Shown: positions 1 to 9,339 of the stretch, piece by piece | Numbering within the stretch: position 1 is the first letter of the stretch | Layout: each line of letters starts with the position of its first letter | NCBI GenBank assembly: GCA_964406735.1 | Contig: CAYOSU010000005.1 | Span: forward strand, 1 to 64,000 | DNA: 64,000 bases | Reading direction: 5' to 3' | DNA from: CAYOSU01 sp964406735 | Lineage (GTDB): Bacteria; Bacillota; Clostridia; Christensenellales; CAMQZB01 | Made by a program: the position numbers and the translations under genes | The notes under the pieces: model-generated | Told to the model about the DNA's origin: nothing | Seen by the model: the letters and a program-made list of their open reading frames with translations, nothing else | Database searches by the model: none

Positions 1-83
1 TGGCAAATAGCCTAACACACTCCTTTCTCGTGTAAAACGGCTTTCGCGGCATAAAGTCGTCTGCTTATAATACGTAACGACAG

Positions 84-113
84 ATAATATAACGGCTGTA
101 CGAACAATGACAA
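84..113 (-). promoter_or_regulatory. possible leftward promoter near the window edge
   Basis: On the minus strand TTGTCA (113-108) and TATTAT (89-84) are 18 bases apart. A purine-rich AAAGGAG lies near position 25, so a gene may begin just left of the window. Bases 1-118 otherwise hold no reading frame I can support. Confidence 0.3.
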
Positions 114-117
114 AAGA

Positions 118-147
118 AAAACGGTTGCATTGCTACAACCGAAAAAC
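118..147 (-). terminator. intrinsic terminator-like hairpin
   Basis: A 6-bp stem (CGGTTG/CAACCG, 122-127 and 136-141) is followed on the minus strand by a T-rich run. It sits downstream of the tRNA-Ser terminator as a possible second stop. Confidence 0.45.
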
Positions 148-178
148 ATAGATATATCCTAAACTTTTGCAAACAAAA

Positions 179-213
179 AACCTAAACCAAACTTTATGGG
201 TTCGATTTAGGTT
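179..213 (-). terminator. terminator of tRNA-Ser(GCU)
   Basis: The arms AACCTAAA and TTTAGGTT (179-186 and 206-213) pair. On the minus strand they are followed by a T run, directly after the encoded CCA end of the tRNA. Confidence 0.7.
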
Positions 214-218
214 CTTCT

Positions 219-311
219 TGGCGGAGAAAGAGGGATTTGAACCCTCGCTACAGAATAACCCGTACTACTCCCTTAGCAGGGGAGCCCCTTCGGCCTCTTG
301 GGTATTTCTCC
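219..311 (-). tRNA. tRNA-Ser(GCU)
   Basis: This class II tRNA is read on the minus strand from GGAGAAA to an encoded GCCA end. The acceptor GGAGAAA pairs with TTTCTCC. The anticodon loop holds GCT, reading AGC/AGU serine codons, and a long variable arm typical of tRNA-Ser is present. A sigma-A-like promoter lies just upstream and a hairpin terminator just downstream, so it is a single-gene unit. Confidence 0.97.
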
Positions 312-324
312 AAACTGCTTATGT

Positions 325-354
325 ATCTTAGCACAAAAAGCGGCGAGTTGTCAA
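325..354 (-). promoter_or_regulatory. promoter of tRNA-Ser(GCU)
   Basis: The minus strand shows TTGACA (354-349), 18 bases, then TAAGAT (330-325). The expected start is about 7 bases before the mature tRNA 5' end. Confidence 0.6.
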
Positions 355-453
355 AAGTATTTACAAAGATTTTTTAACTTAATCGAATAATATTTGATTT
401 TGCCGTTTAATAACGCATTAAAGAGCGATCAGTGGTTAACGATTTTTGTAATT

Positions 454-680
454 CTAAACAACAGGGCAGTCAGAATAATTCCAAACACCAGACCAACCGA
501 CAGGCTTTGATTCGGCCTCGCAGTTTATCGTAAGGTTTTCACAATTATTGAATGTCTTATTCCCTATTGGCACGACTGTTTTTGGAATCACTATGCTATT
601 CAATGCTTTGCAGTCATTTATTATACATCCTCTCTTTTGCCGTTAATCTTCAAGTTAAATAAATAACCATTCTTTATACT
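454..680 (-). pseudogene. remnant of a BspA-type leucine-rich-repeat (LRR_5) surface protein
   Basis: Two short minus-strand frames together read like the C-terminal end of an LRR_5 (BspA-like) protein. The first, from 680, contains YLFNLKINGKREDV, the kind of linker seen between such repeats, and stops at 621. After a frameshift near 630 the second reads ALNSIVIPKTV, then a NCENLTINCEAES stretch, then a WNYSDCPVV end with a stop at 454-456. These match the usual IP-x-V-x-x-IG-x-x-F-x-x-C repeat and the terminal GW-x-x-x-WN cap of the family. There is no start codon, no ribosome site and no upstream repeats, so this is a decayed fragment. Full-length members are secreted or surface proteins, often multicopy in gut Clostridia. 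Family assignment is by pattern recognition of the translated remnant. Confidence 0.72.
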
Positions 681-891
681 TCATATCACTACTTCCTTAT
701 ACTTATTGGTATATATTTATCACAATGCGAAATATTAAGAAAGCCATTTGAAAAGCACAAATTAAAACAAACGATTTGACGCATAATTTTGTTAAAGCAC
801 CAAATTTATAATTATTGACCATATTTAATAATTATTCAGTTAAAAAAATAGGATTTTTACATATAAAACCCACAAAATTAACACAATGTAT

Positions 892-921
892 TTGCAAAAA
901 GCAATTTTAATATTCTAAAAT
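892..921 (+). promoter_or_regulatory. candidate promoter of the ABC fusion gene
   Basis: TTGCAA (892-897), 18 bases, TAAAAT (916-921), about 30 bases before the start codon. The 200 bases upstream are very AT-rich and hold no other feature I can support. Confidence 0.4.
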
Positions 922-951
922 AGTGTATATAAAATTTCAGGAGACGGTTAT

Positions 952-3669
952 ATGCTTCAGATCAAAAACATCAGCAAAAAATTCGTTACGGGAGATCTTA
1001 CGCAAGTTGCCCTTAACGACGTTTCACTCAACTTAAGGGATAACGAATTCGTCGCTATTTTAGGACCGAGCGGCTCTGGAAAGACCACCCTTCTTAACAT
1101 AATCGGCGGACTTGACAGGTACGATTCGGGCGACATTATCATTAACGGCGTGTCGACAAAAAAATATAAGGACAGAGACTGGGATTCATACAGAAACCAC
1201 ACGATAGGCTTCGTATTCCAAAGCTATAACCTGATTCCCCACCAGTCTATACTTTCTAACGTTGAAATTGCGCTGACCATCTCCGGTATTCCTAAAAAGG
1301 AGCGCAGAGCGCGTGCAAGAAAGGCTCTTGAAGAGGTTGGCTTGGGCGATCAGCTTCATAAGCGTCCCAACCAAATGTCGGGCGGTCAGATGCAGAGAGT
1401 TGCTATTGCGAGAGCACTCGTAAACGACCCTGATATTCTCCTTGCCGACGAGCCTACAGGCGCACTTGACACCGATACGAGCGTACAGGTAATGGAGCTT
1501 CTTAAAAACGTAGCAAAAGACAGGCTGGTCGTTATGGTAACGCACAACCCAGAGCTTGCGGATATGTACGCAAACAGAATCGTTAAGCTCCGTGACGGCA
1601 AAATAATCGACGACACCAACCCGTTTGAAGTAAACGACAAGGAATTAGAGCCACCTAAGCACAAAAACTTAGGAAAGTCCTCTATGTCGTTCTTTACGGC
1701 ATTATCTCTCTCCTTCAACAACTTGAGAACTAAGATCGCAAGGACGCTTTTGACATCCTTTGCAGGCTCTATCGGAATAATCGGAATAGCACTCATTCTT
1801 GCACTTTCGACTGGCGTTAACCAGTATATCACCGACATTCAGAAAGAGACGATGACGTCTTACCCTATCTCTATCGCAGAGCAGACACTTGACTTATCTG
1901 GACTTTCAAGCATTGCATCGTCAGATATGGGCAAGCGCGACGAGGGCAGAGATCTGAGTCTTATCTATACGGACGCATCGGATTTTAAGCTCGCTTCCGA
2001 GATGTCTACGAGCTTGACCGAAAACAACCTCACCAAATTCAAGAAATATATCGAAAACAAAGACAACGAGATCTGGAATTACATCGGCGAGAACGGCGTC
2101 GTATATTCTTATAACATCAAATACAAAGTCTACTCCTACGATCCCGAAGGTATGTTTATAAATACCGACGGAAGTACACTTACCACAAACAAAGGCTCGG
2201 GCTTCGGTTCGTCGATGTCTTCACTTTACGCATCTATGATGTCGAGGTCGAATTACAACAACTTCTCGGAGATACTCCCCGGTAAAGACGGGCAGCTTAT
2301 CAGCGACGCTATTTATAAAAATTACGACTTAGTCTACGGTAAAATGCCTGAGGCTTACGACGAGATAGTATTAGTCGTCAACAGAAATAATCAGCTTTCC
2401 GCAAACACGCTTTATCAGCTCGGATACCTCCCGACGAGTGAATACAGAAAGAACATCCAAAACATCAACGACGGTGTAGATTTTGAGGTCGAAGAAAAGA
2501 CCTGGAGCTTTGAAGAATTCTGCGACAAAGAGCTTTATCTCGTTATGGCATGCGACAACTACGTTAAGAATGAAAACGGTACGTTTAGCCTTATCGAGAC
2601 CAACTCCGACATAGAGCAAAACGCCAAGAACAACGGCTTGAAGCTCAAGATCGTCGGTATTATCCGCCCGACGGACGACGCAACTACGACATTTATTAGT
2701 TCGTCGTTTGCTTACACAAAAGCACTCACTGATTATATCATTGATTACACGAACGACAGCGACATAGTTAAAGCACAGCTTGCATCTAAGGACGTAAACG
2801 TCCTCAACAACCTCGGATTCGCTCCCGATTCTGACGAAGAAAAGGTCGCCGACGCAAAGACTTATATATCTACGCTCGGCGTTTCGGACAAAGCGAAGAT
2901 GTTTAAGGACATTATCAAGACGATGGGCGACGAGACAATGATATCTTATATCGACAAGGCAAGTGAAAGCGATCTTGCAAAGATGTTCGACCAAAACATT
3001 ACATCCGCAGACGACGAGACCTTGCTTTATATCTACGACGCTTATATCACGAGCGGTAGTTACGACGACAACATGAGCGCATTTGGATTAGTTGATTACG
3101 ACGCACCGTCCGCCATTAATATCTATGTTGACTCATTTGAGAATAAGGACGAGGTCGCTAAGCAGATCGAAATTTATAACGAGCAGGCTGACGAAGTCGA
3201 TCAAATCACCTATACGGATTACGTAGGCATATTGATGTCCTCTATTACTACCATCATCGACGTTATCTCTTACGTCTTGATCGCATTCGTTGCAGTATCC
3301 CTCATCGTATCCTCTATCATGATCGGAATCATCACCTATATCTCCGTACTTGAAAGGACCAAAGAGATCGGAATACTCAGAGCTATCGGCGCATCAAAGT
3401 CTAACATTTCCGCAGTATTCAATGCAGAGACATTGATAATCGGCTTCTGTTCAGGACTTATGGGAATACTCATATCGGCTCTTCTGCTCATCCCGGGCAA
3501 TGCGTTGATCCATTACTTTGCAGGCATAAACAATATCAATGCGATACTACCTGTTGACGCTTCGATAATACTCATCCTTTTGAGCATGCTCTTGACTTTC
3601 ATCGGCGGTTTGATCCCTTCGAAGAAAGCAGCAAAGAAAGACCCCGTTACGGCTCTCAGAACGGAATAA
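952..3669 (+). CDS. ABC transporter, fused ATPase and FtsX/MacB-type permease
   Basis: This single-chain transporter half, 905 residues, has an N-terminal ABC ATPase followed by a permease. The ATPase has Walker A GPSGSGKT (38-45), the signature MSGGQMQR (about 143) and Walker B ILLADEPTGALD. Then comes one membrane segment near residue 270, a large external domain, and three C-terminal membrane segments with the FtsX-type conserved region (EIGILRAIGASKSNI). This order is that of MacB/FtsX-type exporters, which act as mechanotransmitters in antimicrobial-peptide resistance, lipoprotein traffic or cell-envelope signalling. They do not form a classical import channel. The start has a good ribosome site (CAGGAGA). 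It is followed directly by a strong terminator and appears monocistronic. The substrate cannot be read from sequence. A second protein of the same architecture is encoded at 13611-16295. Confidence 0.9.
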   Translation: MLQIKNISKKFVTGDLTQVALNDVSLNLRDNEFVAILGPSGSGKTTLLNIIGGLDRYDSGDIIINGVSTKKYKDRDWDSYRNHTIGFVFQSYNLIPHQSILSNVEIALTISGIPKKERRARARKALEEVGLGDQLHKRPNQMSGGQMQRVAIARALVNDPDILLADEPTGALDTDTSVQVMELLKNVAKDRLVVMVTHNPELADMYANRIVKLRDGKIIDDTNPFEVNDKELEPPKHKNLGKSSMSFFTALSLSFNNLRTKIARTLLTSFAGSIGIIGIALILALSTGVNQYITDIQKETMTSYPISIAEQTLDLSGLSSIASSDMGKRDEGRDLSLIYTDASDFKLASEMSTSLTENNLTKFKKYIENKDNEIWNYIGENGVVYSYNIKYKVYSYDPEGMFINTDGSTLTTNKGSGFGSSMSSLYASMMSRSNYNNFSEILPGKDGQLISDAIYKNYDLVYGKMPEAYDEIVLVVNRNNQLSANTLYQLGYLPTSEYRKNIQNINDGVDFEVEEKTWSFEEFCDKELYLVMACDNYVKNENGTFSLIETNSDIEQNAKNNGLKLKIVGIIRPTDDATTTFISSSFAYTKALTDYIIDYTNDSDIVKAQLASKDVNVLNNLGFAPDSDEEKVADAKTYISTLGVSDKAKMFKDIIKTMGDETMISYIDKASESDLAKMFDQNITSADDETLLYIYDAYITSGSYDDNMSAFGLVDYDAPSAINIYVDSFENKDEVAKQIEIYNEQADEVDQITYTDYVGILMSSITTIIDVISYVLIAFVAVSLIVSSIMIGIITYISVLERTKEIGILRAIGASKSNISAVFNAETLIIGFCSGLMGILISALLLIPGNALIHYFAGINNINAILPVDASIILILLSMLLTFIGGLIPSKKAAKKDPVTALRTE

Positions 3670-3684
3670 AACATCTAGAAATAC

Positions 3685-3716
3685 AAAGCTCGGCTTATCT
3701 TCAAGCCGAGCTTTTA
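3685..3716 (+). terminator. intrinsic terminator after the ABC fusion gene
   Basis: A 12-bp perfect stem (AAAGCTCGGCTT with its complement, 3685-3696 and 3703-3714) ends in a TTTT tract on the plus strand. Confidence 0.85.
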
Positions 3717-3778
3717 TTATGCTAAACAGTCAAATATTAGTCGCATTTAGCGTTATATAATCGATCTTTTCTTTTCAA

Positions 3779-5116
3779 TTACATAGGTCCTTTGTCGTGT
3801 TTTCTTATATATTTAGCACGCTTCTTGCAATCCTTATATGGCTTCATATTTCCGATGTTTTCGTCAAACGCCATCATTGCGTTGCTTGTGTTAAACTCCT
3901 GCCAATCATCGCAAGGTCTGCCGTATTTAGCAAAATGCGCTATTTCGCTTACCATTTTCTCATGAACCTTGTAATCTATCTCCTCAAACGGACGCCAAGA
4001 CTTGTCCATCTGACCAAAGACGTACCAAAGGTCTGCTGCATGGAAGGCTTTGAATGAATTCCCCGGAGGTGTCTTATCAAAGAAATAGCCGTATATCGGG
4101 CTACCCGTCGATTTGGACTGCATTTTTGCCCATTTTGCGTTTAATGCCAAAAACAGGTCGGGAATCATCATATCTTGGCTCGTTACTCCAAACATATACG
4201 GGATATTAAGGCGTTTTCCGCTTTTATACAGGTTTTTCGGACTATCCTTGATATATTTTCCGTCCACTATAGGAAACTGCACTCCAAAAGGATGTTTGAG
4301 CTTTCTAGCTTCAGTCCAAGAGTCAAAAAGCCTCTTTGGCGGAACTTCTTTGAGTTCATCGCCGCTATTACAATCGGAAAGACGCTCAACGTTTTCCCAA
4401 AACTTCAACGTCTTATTAGGATCTGCAAATGTAATGTTAAAAGGAAGCGTGGCTCCTGGAATGCCACTCATCATGACTGCACCCTTTACTTTTCCCTCAA
4501 GCTCTTCTGCAAAACAAAGACTATCGATAGACATTGCTCCTGCAGACTGGCCGATAAGAGTTATATTCTTGCCGTCGCCGCCGAACGCTTCGATATTATC
4601 CCTCACCCAATCGATAGCAGCTATTTGATCGGCTAAACCGTAGTTGCCAAGGTACTTCTCTCCGTCGTTATATAAGCCAAAGACGTTCATTCTGTACGAG
4701 ATAGAGACTAATATTACGCCCTCTTTTACGTAAGCAGTACTATTGCCGTACGGAAGGTCGTTGACCATACCGGTCTCGTAGCCTCCACCGTGAATAAATA
4801 AAAGAACGGGCAATTTTTTCCCTTTTGGAGCGACGACGTCAAGCGTTAAATAATCTTCAGTGAAGGTATAACTCTTGTGACTCGTAAACTCTTTTTCGTA
4901 AAAGTTATCCGGATCAGGCTCGTAAAATGCCGCAAACTGGTATGTATTTGCGCCGTCCACCGTGCCGTCCAATAGCTCGTTCCACTTAGTTGCAACAACG
5001 GGGTATTCAAAACGCTTTGTATATGCGTATATAACGTTTTTTACCTCGATATGGTCATCGAAATCATAACCTTTTATTTGTCCGCACTTAGTTTCAAAAA
5101 TCTTTTCAGTTTTCAT
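3779..5116 (-). CDS. type B carboxylesterase family hydrolase
   Basis: Alpha/beta-hydrolase of the carboxylesterase/para-nitrobenzyl esterase family, 445 residues. The oxyanion-hole motif HGGG is at about 109-112 and the nucleophile elbow GQSAG has Ser191. YRMNVFG and DQIAAIDWVRDNI are further family hallmarks. It should hydrolyse carboxylic esters in the cytoplasm, since no signal peptide is seen. I chose the ATG at 5116: the ribosome site AGGTG is 6 bases from it, but only 3 from the preceding ATG and overlapping the in-frame GTG at 5125. The family is usually a little longer (about 490-500), so the C-terminal part is compact. Its natural substrate is unknown. It lies between a beta-galactosidase gene and an ABC gene but has its own intergenic regions, so linkage to sugar use is only a guess. 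Confidence 0.88.
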   Translation of the reverse strand: MKTEKIFETKCGQIKGYDFDDHIEVKNVIYAYTKRFEYPVVATKWNELLDGTVDGANTYQFAAFYEPDPDNFYEKEFTSHKSYTFTEDYLTLDVVAPKGKKLPVLLFIHGGGYETGMVNDLPYGNSTAYVKEGVILVSISYRMNVFGLYNDGEKYLGNYGLADQIAAIDWVRDNIEAFGGDGKNITLIGQSAGAMSIDSLCFAEELEGKVKGAVMMSGIPGATLPFNITFADPNKTLKFWENVERLSDCNSGDELKEVPPKRLFDSWTEARKLKHPFGVQFPIVDGKYIKDSPKNLYKSGKRLNIPYMFGVTSQDMMIPDLFLALNAKWAKMQSKSTGSPIYGYFFDKTPPGNSFKAFHAADLWYVFGQMDKSWRPFEEIDYKVHEKMVSEIAHFAKYGRPCDDWQEFNTSNAMMAFDENIGNMKPYKDCKKRAKYIRKHDKGPM

Positions 5117-5198
5117 CATTTTCACCTCATAATAAATTATAGCACTGCTTTCATCTCATTGCAATATACAACTTTTTTGACTATGTCGGGAAAAAGAC

Positions 5199-5234
5199 AT
5201 AACTATTCGCAAAATTATTATGTTTTCGGAATAA
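5199..5234 (-). promoter_or_regulatory. 36-base conserved intergenic element, copy 1
   Basis: On the minus strand it starts TTATTC and ends TTTTGCGAATAGTTAT. Similar 36-base stretches of exactly the same length lie at 20256-20291 and 40575-40610. All are in intergenic DNA on the minus strand, in front of a minus-strand gene (here 82 bases before the esterase start). It may be a promoter variant or protein-binding site; function unknown. Confidence 0.35.
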
Positions 5235-5322
5235 TTAATTGTTATGGACTCTAATTTCTTACTTGTTTTGCAATATACATCATTGGCATTGGTACATATT
5301 TTTTCTTTTGCTTAAACATATC

Positions 5323-5351
5323 AAAAGAACGGTCAAATAGACCGTTCTTTT
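5323..5351 (-). terminator. terminator downstream of the beta-galactosidase gene
   Basis: A 12-bp perfect stem (AAAAGAACGGTC and complement) with a 5-base loop is flanked by A and T tracts, so it can stop transcription from either side. It lies 26 bases after the lacZ-type stop codon. Confidence 0.75.
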
Positions 5352-5376
5352 GAAATCGATCGTATTTTATTTTTGA

Positions 5377-8346
5377 TTATTCTACGGTTATCAAGAACTT
5401 GAACTCGTAGTCGTTCGTTACAGGGTATTTATATTCGTCGAACGTTGCAGGGCCGCAAGAGCCTGTGCCGATACCCATTTGGAACGCTTGCAATGTTACG
5501 TATACGCCGCTTTGCTTTTCGTCTTCCCTATGCTTCATCGTAAGAAGCTCTCTATCGGAATAGGGCTTTACTCCAAGCTCGAAGGGCTTATCTACGGCCG
5601 TAAATCTAATTGTCTTTTCGCCGTTAGAAAGCTTGACGTACTGTGTATCCATTCTGTTACCGCTTTCCTGCGGTCTGATGTTAGGCTCGGTCATGTCTAA
5701 AACCTTGCAAACGACGTCTTCTACCTGAGTATGATTTTTCATATCGGCATATGACTCGCCGTTTCTGCCTAGGTATTCTACACTGTCAAAGCTCTTGTCA
5801 AGCTTGAAGCACTTACCAAAACGAGGAACAAAGCCTTTACCCTTATTTCTATGGAGCTTGCTCGTTACCAAAACGCCTTTATCTGTAAGCTCATACGTAT
5901 CAGTGCAAGTAAAGACGTTCTTCTTGAAGTCAAGCTTTGAAGTTACAGTAAGCTTATTATCAGTTCTCTCCGTCGAAATAACAGTCTCGACACCTTTTAA
6001 GTAATGCTTAGGAACGGATGCAGCAACCAATCCACCGTCGTTATCTGTAGGCGCTCTGTAAAGAAGTGTGTATTCGGCATTTTGTTCAACACCAAGTACG
6101 GACACCTTGCCATCGTTTATTGCAATGCTGTTTTCATCCAAGGGAAGTGTTTCTCCAACTTCTACGGAAGCAAACGGCTTAAGCTCAATCTGCTCTGTCG
6201 AAACGACTACACCGTCAGCTTTTCTTATTACGTCAACATCTACGAACTCGCTGCCGTCAGATTCTACCGTTATTACCTTTTTCGTTAAAGGCTCGACTTC
6301 TTCGTTTAGCTCTACCGTTTTACCGTTTGTAAACCTGAATTTGAGCGTATAATCGTTTGCATTTCTGAAAGACAATACGTTGAATAATTCGTATTCATTC
6401 TCACCTACCTTCGTAACGATCACAGGACGGTAGGTAAATCTCATAAGCTTTGCGCCCGTAGAAGGTGTTCTGTCGGGATAGAACAGTCCGTCTACGCAGA
6501 AGTTGCCGTCGTGTTCCCACTCACCGTGATCGCCGCCGTAGGTATAACTGCCGTCTTCGTGCAATACCGCATGATCGACCATTTCCCAAATGCAACCGCC
6601 GAGCAAGTTATCATATTTATAGAATACTTTCCAGTAGTCCTCTATGCCGCCGGGGCCTACGCCCATTGCATGAGCGTATTCGCAAAGCATATACGGTCTA
6701 TCGCAGTACTCTTTAAGCCTATGGGTGTGCTTACCTACTTCTTCTACCAAAGCGGGCTTCGTATACATCTCGCTTGCTACGTCGTATGCTATACGCTTTG
6801 AGTGTATCGCAGACTCGTAATGAACAGGAATGTCGGAATGTGCCTTGATATAATCGTACATCTTGTCTTGGTTGTGATAACCTCCGGACTCGTTTCCCAA
6901 GCTCCAAAGTGTTACGCAAGCGGCGTTTTTATCTCTGTTATAAAGTCGTATCGCTCTATCGACGTAATGGCGTTCCCACTTAGGATCATCGGAAATGTCG
7001 TTATACGTCATCGGGATAGTCATATTAAGTCCCGGGCTATGTACGGGGATCGCACAGAATTTTTGCGAGAATACTCCGTGAGTTTCGATATCAGCCTCGT
7101 CAATGATGTAGATACCATATTTAGACGCAAGCTCGATAAGCAAAGGATCGGGCGGATAGTGAGACGTTCTTACCGTATTTCCGTTATACTCTTTGACGAG
7201 TTCTATGTCTCGCTCTATCTCAGCAGGAGTCATATAATAGCCGTTCGTGCAACTTGTGTCGTGATGATTTACGCCACGGAACTTGAATAACCTCCCGTTG
7301 AAATACATCTTATCGCCGACTATCTTTATCGTCTTAAACCCAACGTCCTGCTTGATGGAAGAATTTTCCGTCTCAATATAAAGATCGTAAAGATTAGGCT
7401 CTTCGGCGTTCCATTCAAGGACCTCTAAATCGGTAAAGCTTATAATCGCTTTGCCGTTTTCGGCTACTGCGGAAACAGTCTTCTCTATGCCGTGGCCTTT
7501 TAACGTAGCAGTTACTTTTACGTCGGAATACGTTTCAACGGTAACGTTGAGATCGTATATAGGAGCGTCTGTCTCTTTACGCTTAGTCTTTATCTCAAAA
7601 TCTTTTACGGAAAGCTCGTCTTCCTCGCGAAGAAGTACGTCTCTGAAAATACCGTTGTTTCTGAACATATCCTGACATTCAAGATACGTTCCGTTGCACC
7701 AACGGTGAACTACAGCTAAAAGCTCGTTTTTGCCCTCTACGAGTTTATCTGTAATGTCAAATTCTGCAGTATTATGAGCACCCTCGGAATATCCTACGAA
7801 ACTACCGTTTAAGTACAGATCGATACAAGAAGCAACGCCCAAGAAAGAGATTATTCTTCTCTTTGAAAGGTCATCCACGTCAATAAACGTCCTATAAACG
7901 CCGACATAGTTATATTCGTCAGTCGAAGGCGTTTTTGAGCACATTGGCTTATTGCCGTCCTCAGGCCAGAAGTTGCAATATACCTTGCCAACCTTGTCCT
8001 CTTCGGGAATACGAGGAGGATCGTATCTGAACTGGTATCTCGTGTTGAGATAGAAAGGTCTGTCAAGTCCTCTGAACTGCCAGCAAGCAGGAACGTCCAT
8101 TTTATCCCAAGATATCTCGTCCGTATCAAGTACGTCAGGAAGTTCTTTAGGGATAGGATAGAACTTAAAGTCCCATACGCCGTTCAAGCACTTTACTAAG
8201 AGTGAATTATACCTTTTTTCAAGAAGGCTTACCTTATCTGCACTCTCGGCGTTTTCATAAGGAATAAAGTATGCTCTTGCAGGGAGCTTGTTGATCTCGA
8301 TAATATCAAAAGTCTTATAATTTGTTTTGTCAAGATTGTATCTCAT
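5377..8346 (-). CDS. lacZ: beta-galactosidase, GH2 family (LacZ-type)
   Basis: Large GH2 beta-galactosidase of 989 residues, close to the usual size for LacZ (about 1020). The order is a jelly-roll sugar-binding domain, immunoglobulin-like domains, the catalytic barrel and the C-terminal small-chain domain. The acid/base region reads WSLGNESGG near residue 484. The nucleophile lies in LCEYAHAMG near residue 555. It cleaves terminal beta-galactosides such as lactose to galactose and glucose or another aglycone. No signal peptide is visible, so it acts on imported sugar. The start ATG has a near-perfect AGGAGG ribosome site. It appears monocistronic, with its own promoter and terminator. No lactose permease is adjacent; the MFS transporter at 32132-33469 is a possible distant partner. 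Confidence 0.95.
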   Translation of the reverse strand: MRYNLDKTNYKTFDIIEINKLPARAYFIPYENAESADKVSLLEKRYNSLLVKCLNGVWDFKFYPIPKELPDVLDTDEISWDKMDVPACWQFRGLDRPFYLNTRYQFRYDPPRIPEEDKVGKVYCNFWPEDGNKPMCSKTPSTDEYNYVGVYRTFIDVDDLSKRRIISFLGVASCIDLYLNGSFVGYSEGAHNTAEFDITDKLVEGKNELLAVVHRWCNGTYLECQDMFRNNGIFRDVLLREEDELSVKDFEIKTKRKETDAPIYDLNVTVETYSDVKVTATLKGHGIEKTVSAVAENGKAIISFTDLEVLEWNAEEPNLYDLYIETENSSIKQDVGFKTIKIVGDKMYFNGRLFKFRGVNHHDTSCTNGYYMTPAEIERDIELVKEYNGNTVRTSHYPPDPLLIELASKYGIYIIDEADIETHGVFSQKFCAIPVHSPGLNMTIPMTYNDISDDPKWERHYVDRAIRLYNRDKNAACVTLWSLGNESGGYHNQDKMYDYIKAHSDIPVHYESAIHSKRIAYDVASEMYTKPALVEEVGKHTHRLKEYCDRPYMLCEYAHAMGVGPGGIEDYWKVFYKYDNLLGGCIWEMVDHAVLHEDGSYTYGGDHGEWEHDGNFCVDGLFYPDRTPSTGAKLMRFTYRPVIVTKVGENEYELFNVLSFRNANDYTLKFRFTNGKTVELNEEVEPLTKKVITVESDGSEFVDVDVIRKADGVVVSTEQIELKPFASVEVGETLPLDENSIAINDGKVSVLGVEQNAEYTLLYRAPTDNDGGLVAASVPKHYLKGVETVISTERTDNKLTVTSKLDFKKNVFTCTDTYELTDKGVLVTSKLHRNKGKGFVPRFGKCFKLDKSFDSVEYLGRNGESYADMKNHTQVEDVVCKVLDMTEPNIRPQESGNRMDTQYVKLSNGEKTIRFTAVDKPFELGVKPYSDRELLTMKHREDEKQSGVYVTLQAFQMGIGTGSCGPATFDEYKYPVTNDYEFKFLITVE

Positions 8347-8389
8347 TTTCCCTCCTCGATCGTCATATTTTTGCGATCATTCTTTAATA

Positions 8390-8418
8390 ATTATATCTGT
8401 AAATCTCGAAATAATCAA
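8390..8418 (-). promoter_or_regulatory. promoter of the beta-galactosidase gene
   Basis: Minus strand: TTGATT (8418-8413), 17 bases, TATAAT (8395-8390), about 40 bases before the lacZ start. Confidence 0.6.
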
Positions 8419-8535
8419 GGGGTTTAGAAAAAATTTATCGCGATATTACGTAAAATGTCAAAATCGATTCCTAAACACAAAGCAAACTTGCTGCACAATC
8501 AACAAAAGTGTTTGAATCTAATTATTTCAAAACGA

Positions 8536-9327
8536 TCATCCTAACGCAACGTCAAGTATCATCATTATGACAAAGCCTGCCATAACACCCCAAGTACCAA
8601 GATGGGAATATTCAGATATCTTGGCGTCTGGAATCAAGTCCTCTACGACGACGAAAATCATTGCACCTGCCGCAAAGCTTAAAAAATACGGCTGGAATGA
8701 AGACAAAATTGACGCCAAAAGTAGTCCTATCAGTGCAGAAATAGGCTCTACAGCGCCGCTACCCATGCCAAACAAAAAGGCTTTTTTATTGCCAACCTCG
8801 CTTCTTAACGGAAGAGCTACGGCAAAACCCTCGGGGATATTCTGAATTCCTATTCCGATTGCAAGACCAAGCGCCGATAGGTATAGCGATATATCACCGC
8901 TCGCCATCGCCGCTCCGAACGCAAATCCGACCGCCAAGCCCTCTGGTACGTTGTGTATCGTAACGGCAAGGAACATCTTTGAGGAACGACTTAACTTACT
9001 TTTCACGCCCTCTTCTTGTGCCGTTCTGCTATGAAAATGCGGCACGAGCTTATCGATAAGAACGAGGAATGCCCCGCCTATTATAAATCCGACGGTCGCA
9101 GGAATAAACGACAATTTGCCTAAGTGTTCCGCGCCGTCTATTGACGGCAGCAAAAGCGACCATATGGATGCCGCTATCATTATTCCTGCGGCAAAGCCTA
9201 ATATAACTGCGTTAGCCTTGTCGGATATATCCTTTTTCAAGAACAGAACAAAGGATGCTCCGAGCGTCGTCATTAAAAATATAAACGATATTCCGAATAT
9301 CGTGATAAGTAATTCGTTTGTTTGCAT
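8536..9327 (-). CDS. ZIP family metal transporter
   Basis: Polytopic membrane protein of 263 residues with about eight hydrophobic segments. It carries the two ZIP hallmark motifs HNVPEGLAVG and NIPEGFAVALPL, whose His, Asn and Glu residues form the metal site in ZIP proteins of the ZupT/GufA group. Expected role: uptake of zinc or other divalent cations across the cytoplasmic membrane. A charged loop with HFHSRT lies between segments 3 and 4, where ZIP proteins often have a His-rich loop. The gene starts 12 bases after the stop of the upstream small gene at 9340-9903 and has a GAGGTGAG-type ribosome site, so the two are probably co-transcribed. Metal specificity cannot be told. Confidence 0.92.
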   Translation of the reverse strand: MQTNELLITIFGISFIFLMTTLGASFVLFLKKDISDKANAVILGFAAGIMIAASIWSLLLPSIDGAEHLGKLSFIPATVGFIIGGAFLVLIDKLVPHFHSRTAQEEGVKSKLSRSSKMFLAVTIHNVPEGLAVGFAFGAAMASGDISLYLSALGLAIGIGIQNIPEGFAVALPLRSEVGNKKAFLFGMGSGAVEPISALIGLLLASILSSFQPYFLSFAAGAMIFVVVEDLIPDAKISEYSHLGTWGVMAGFVIMMILDVALG

Positions 9328-9339
9328 AACTCACCTCTA

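Noticed and set aside
5117..5125. GTG at 5125 as start of the esterase
   Set aside because: It overlaps the ribosome site AGGTG; the ATG at 5116 has correct spacing.
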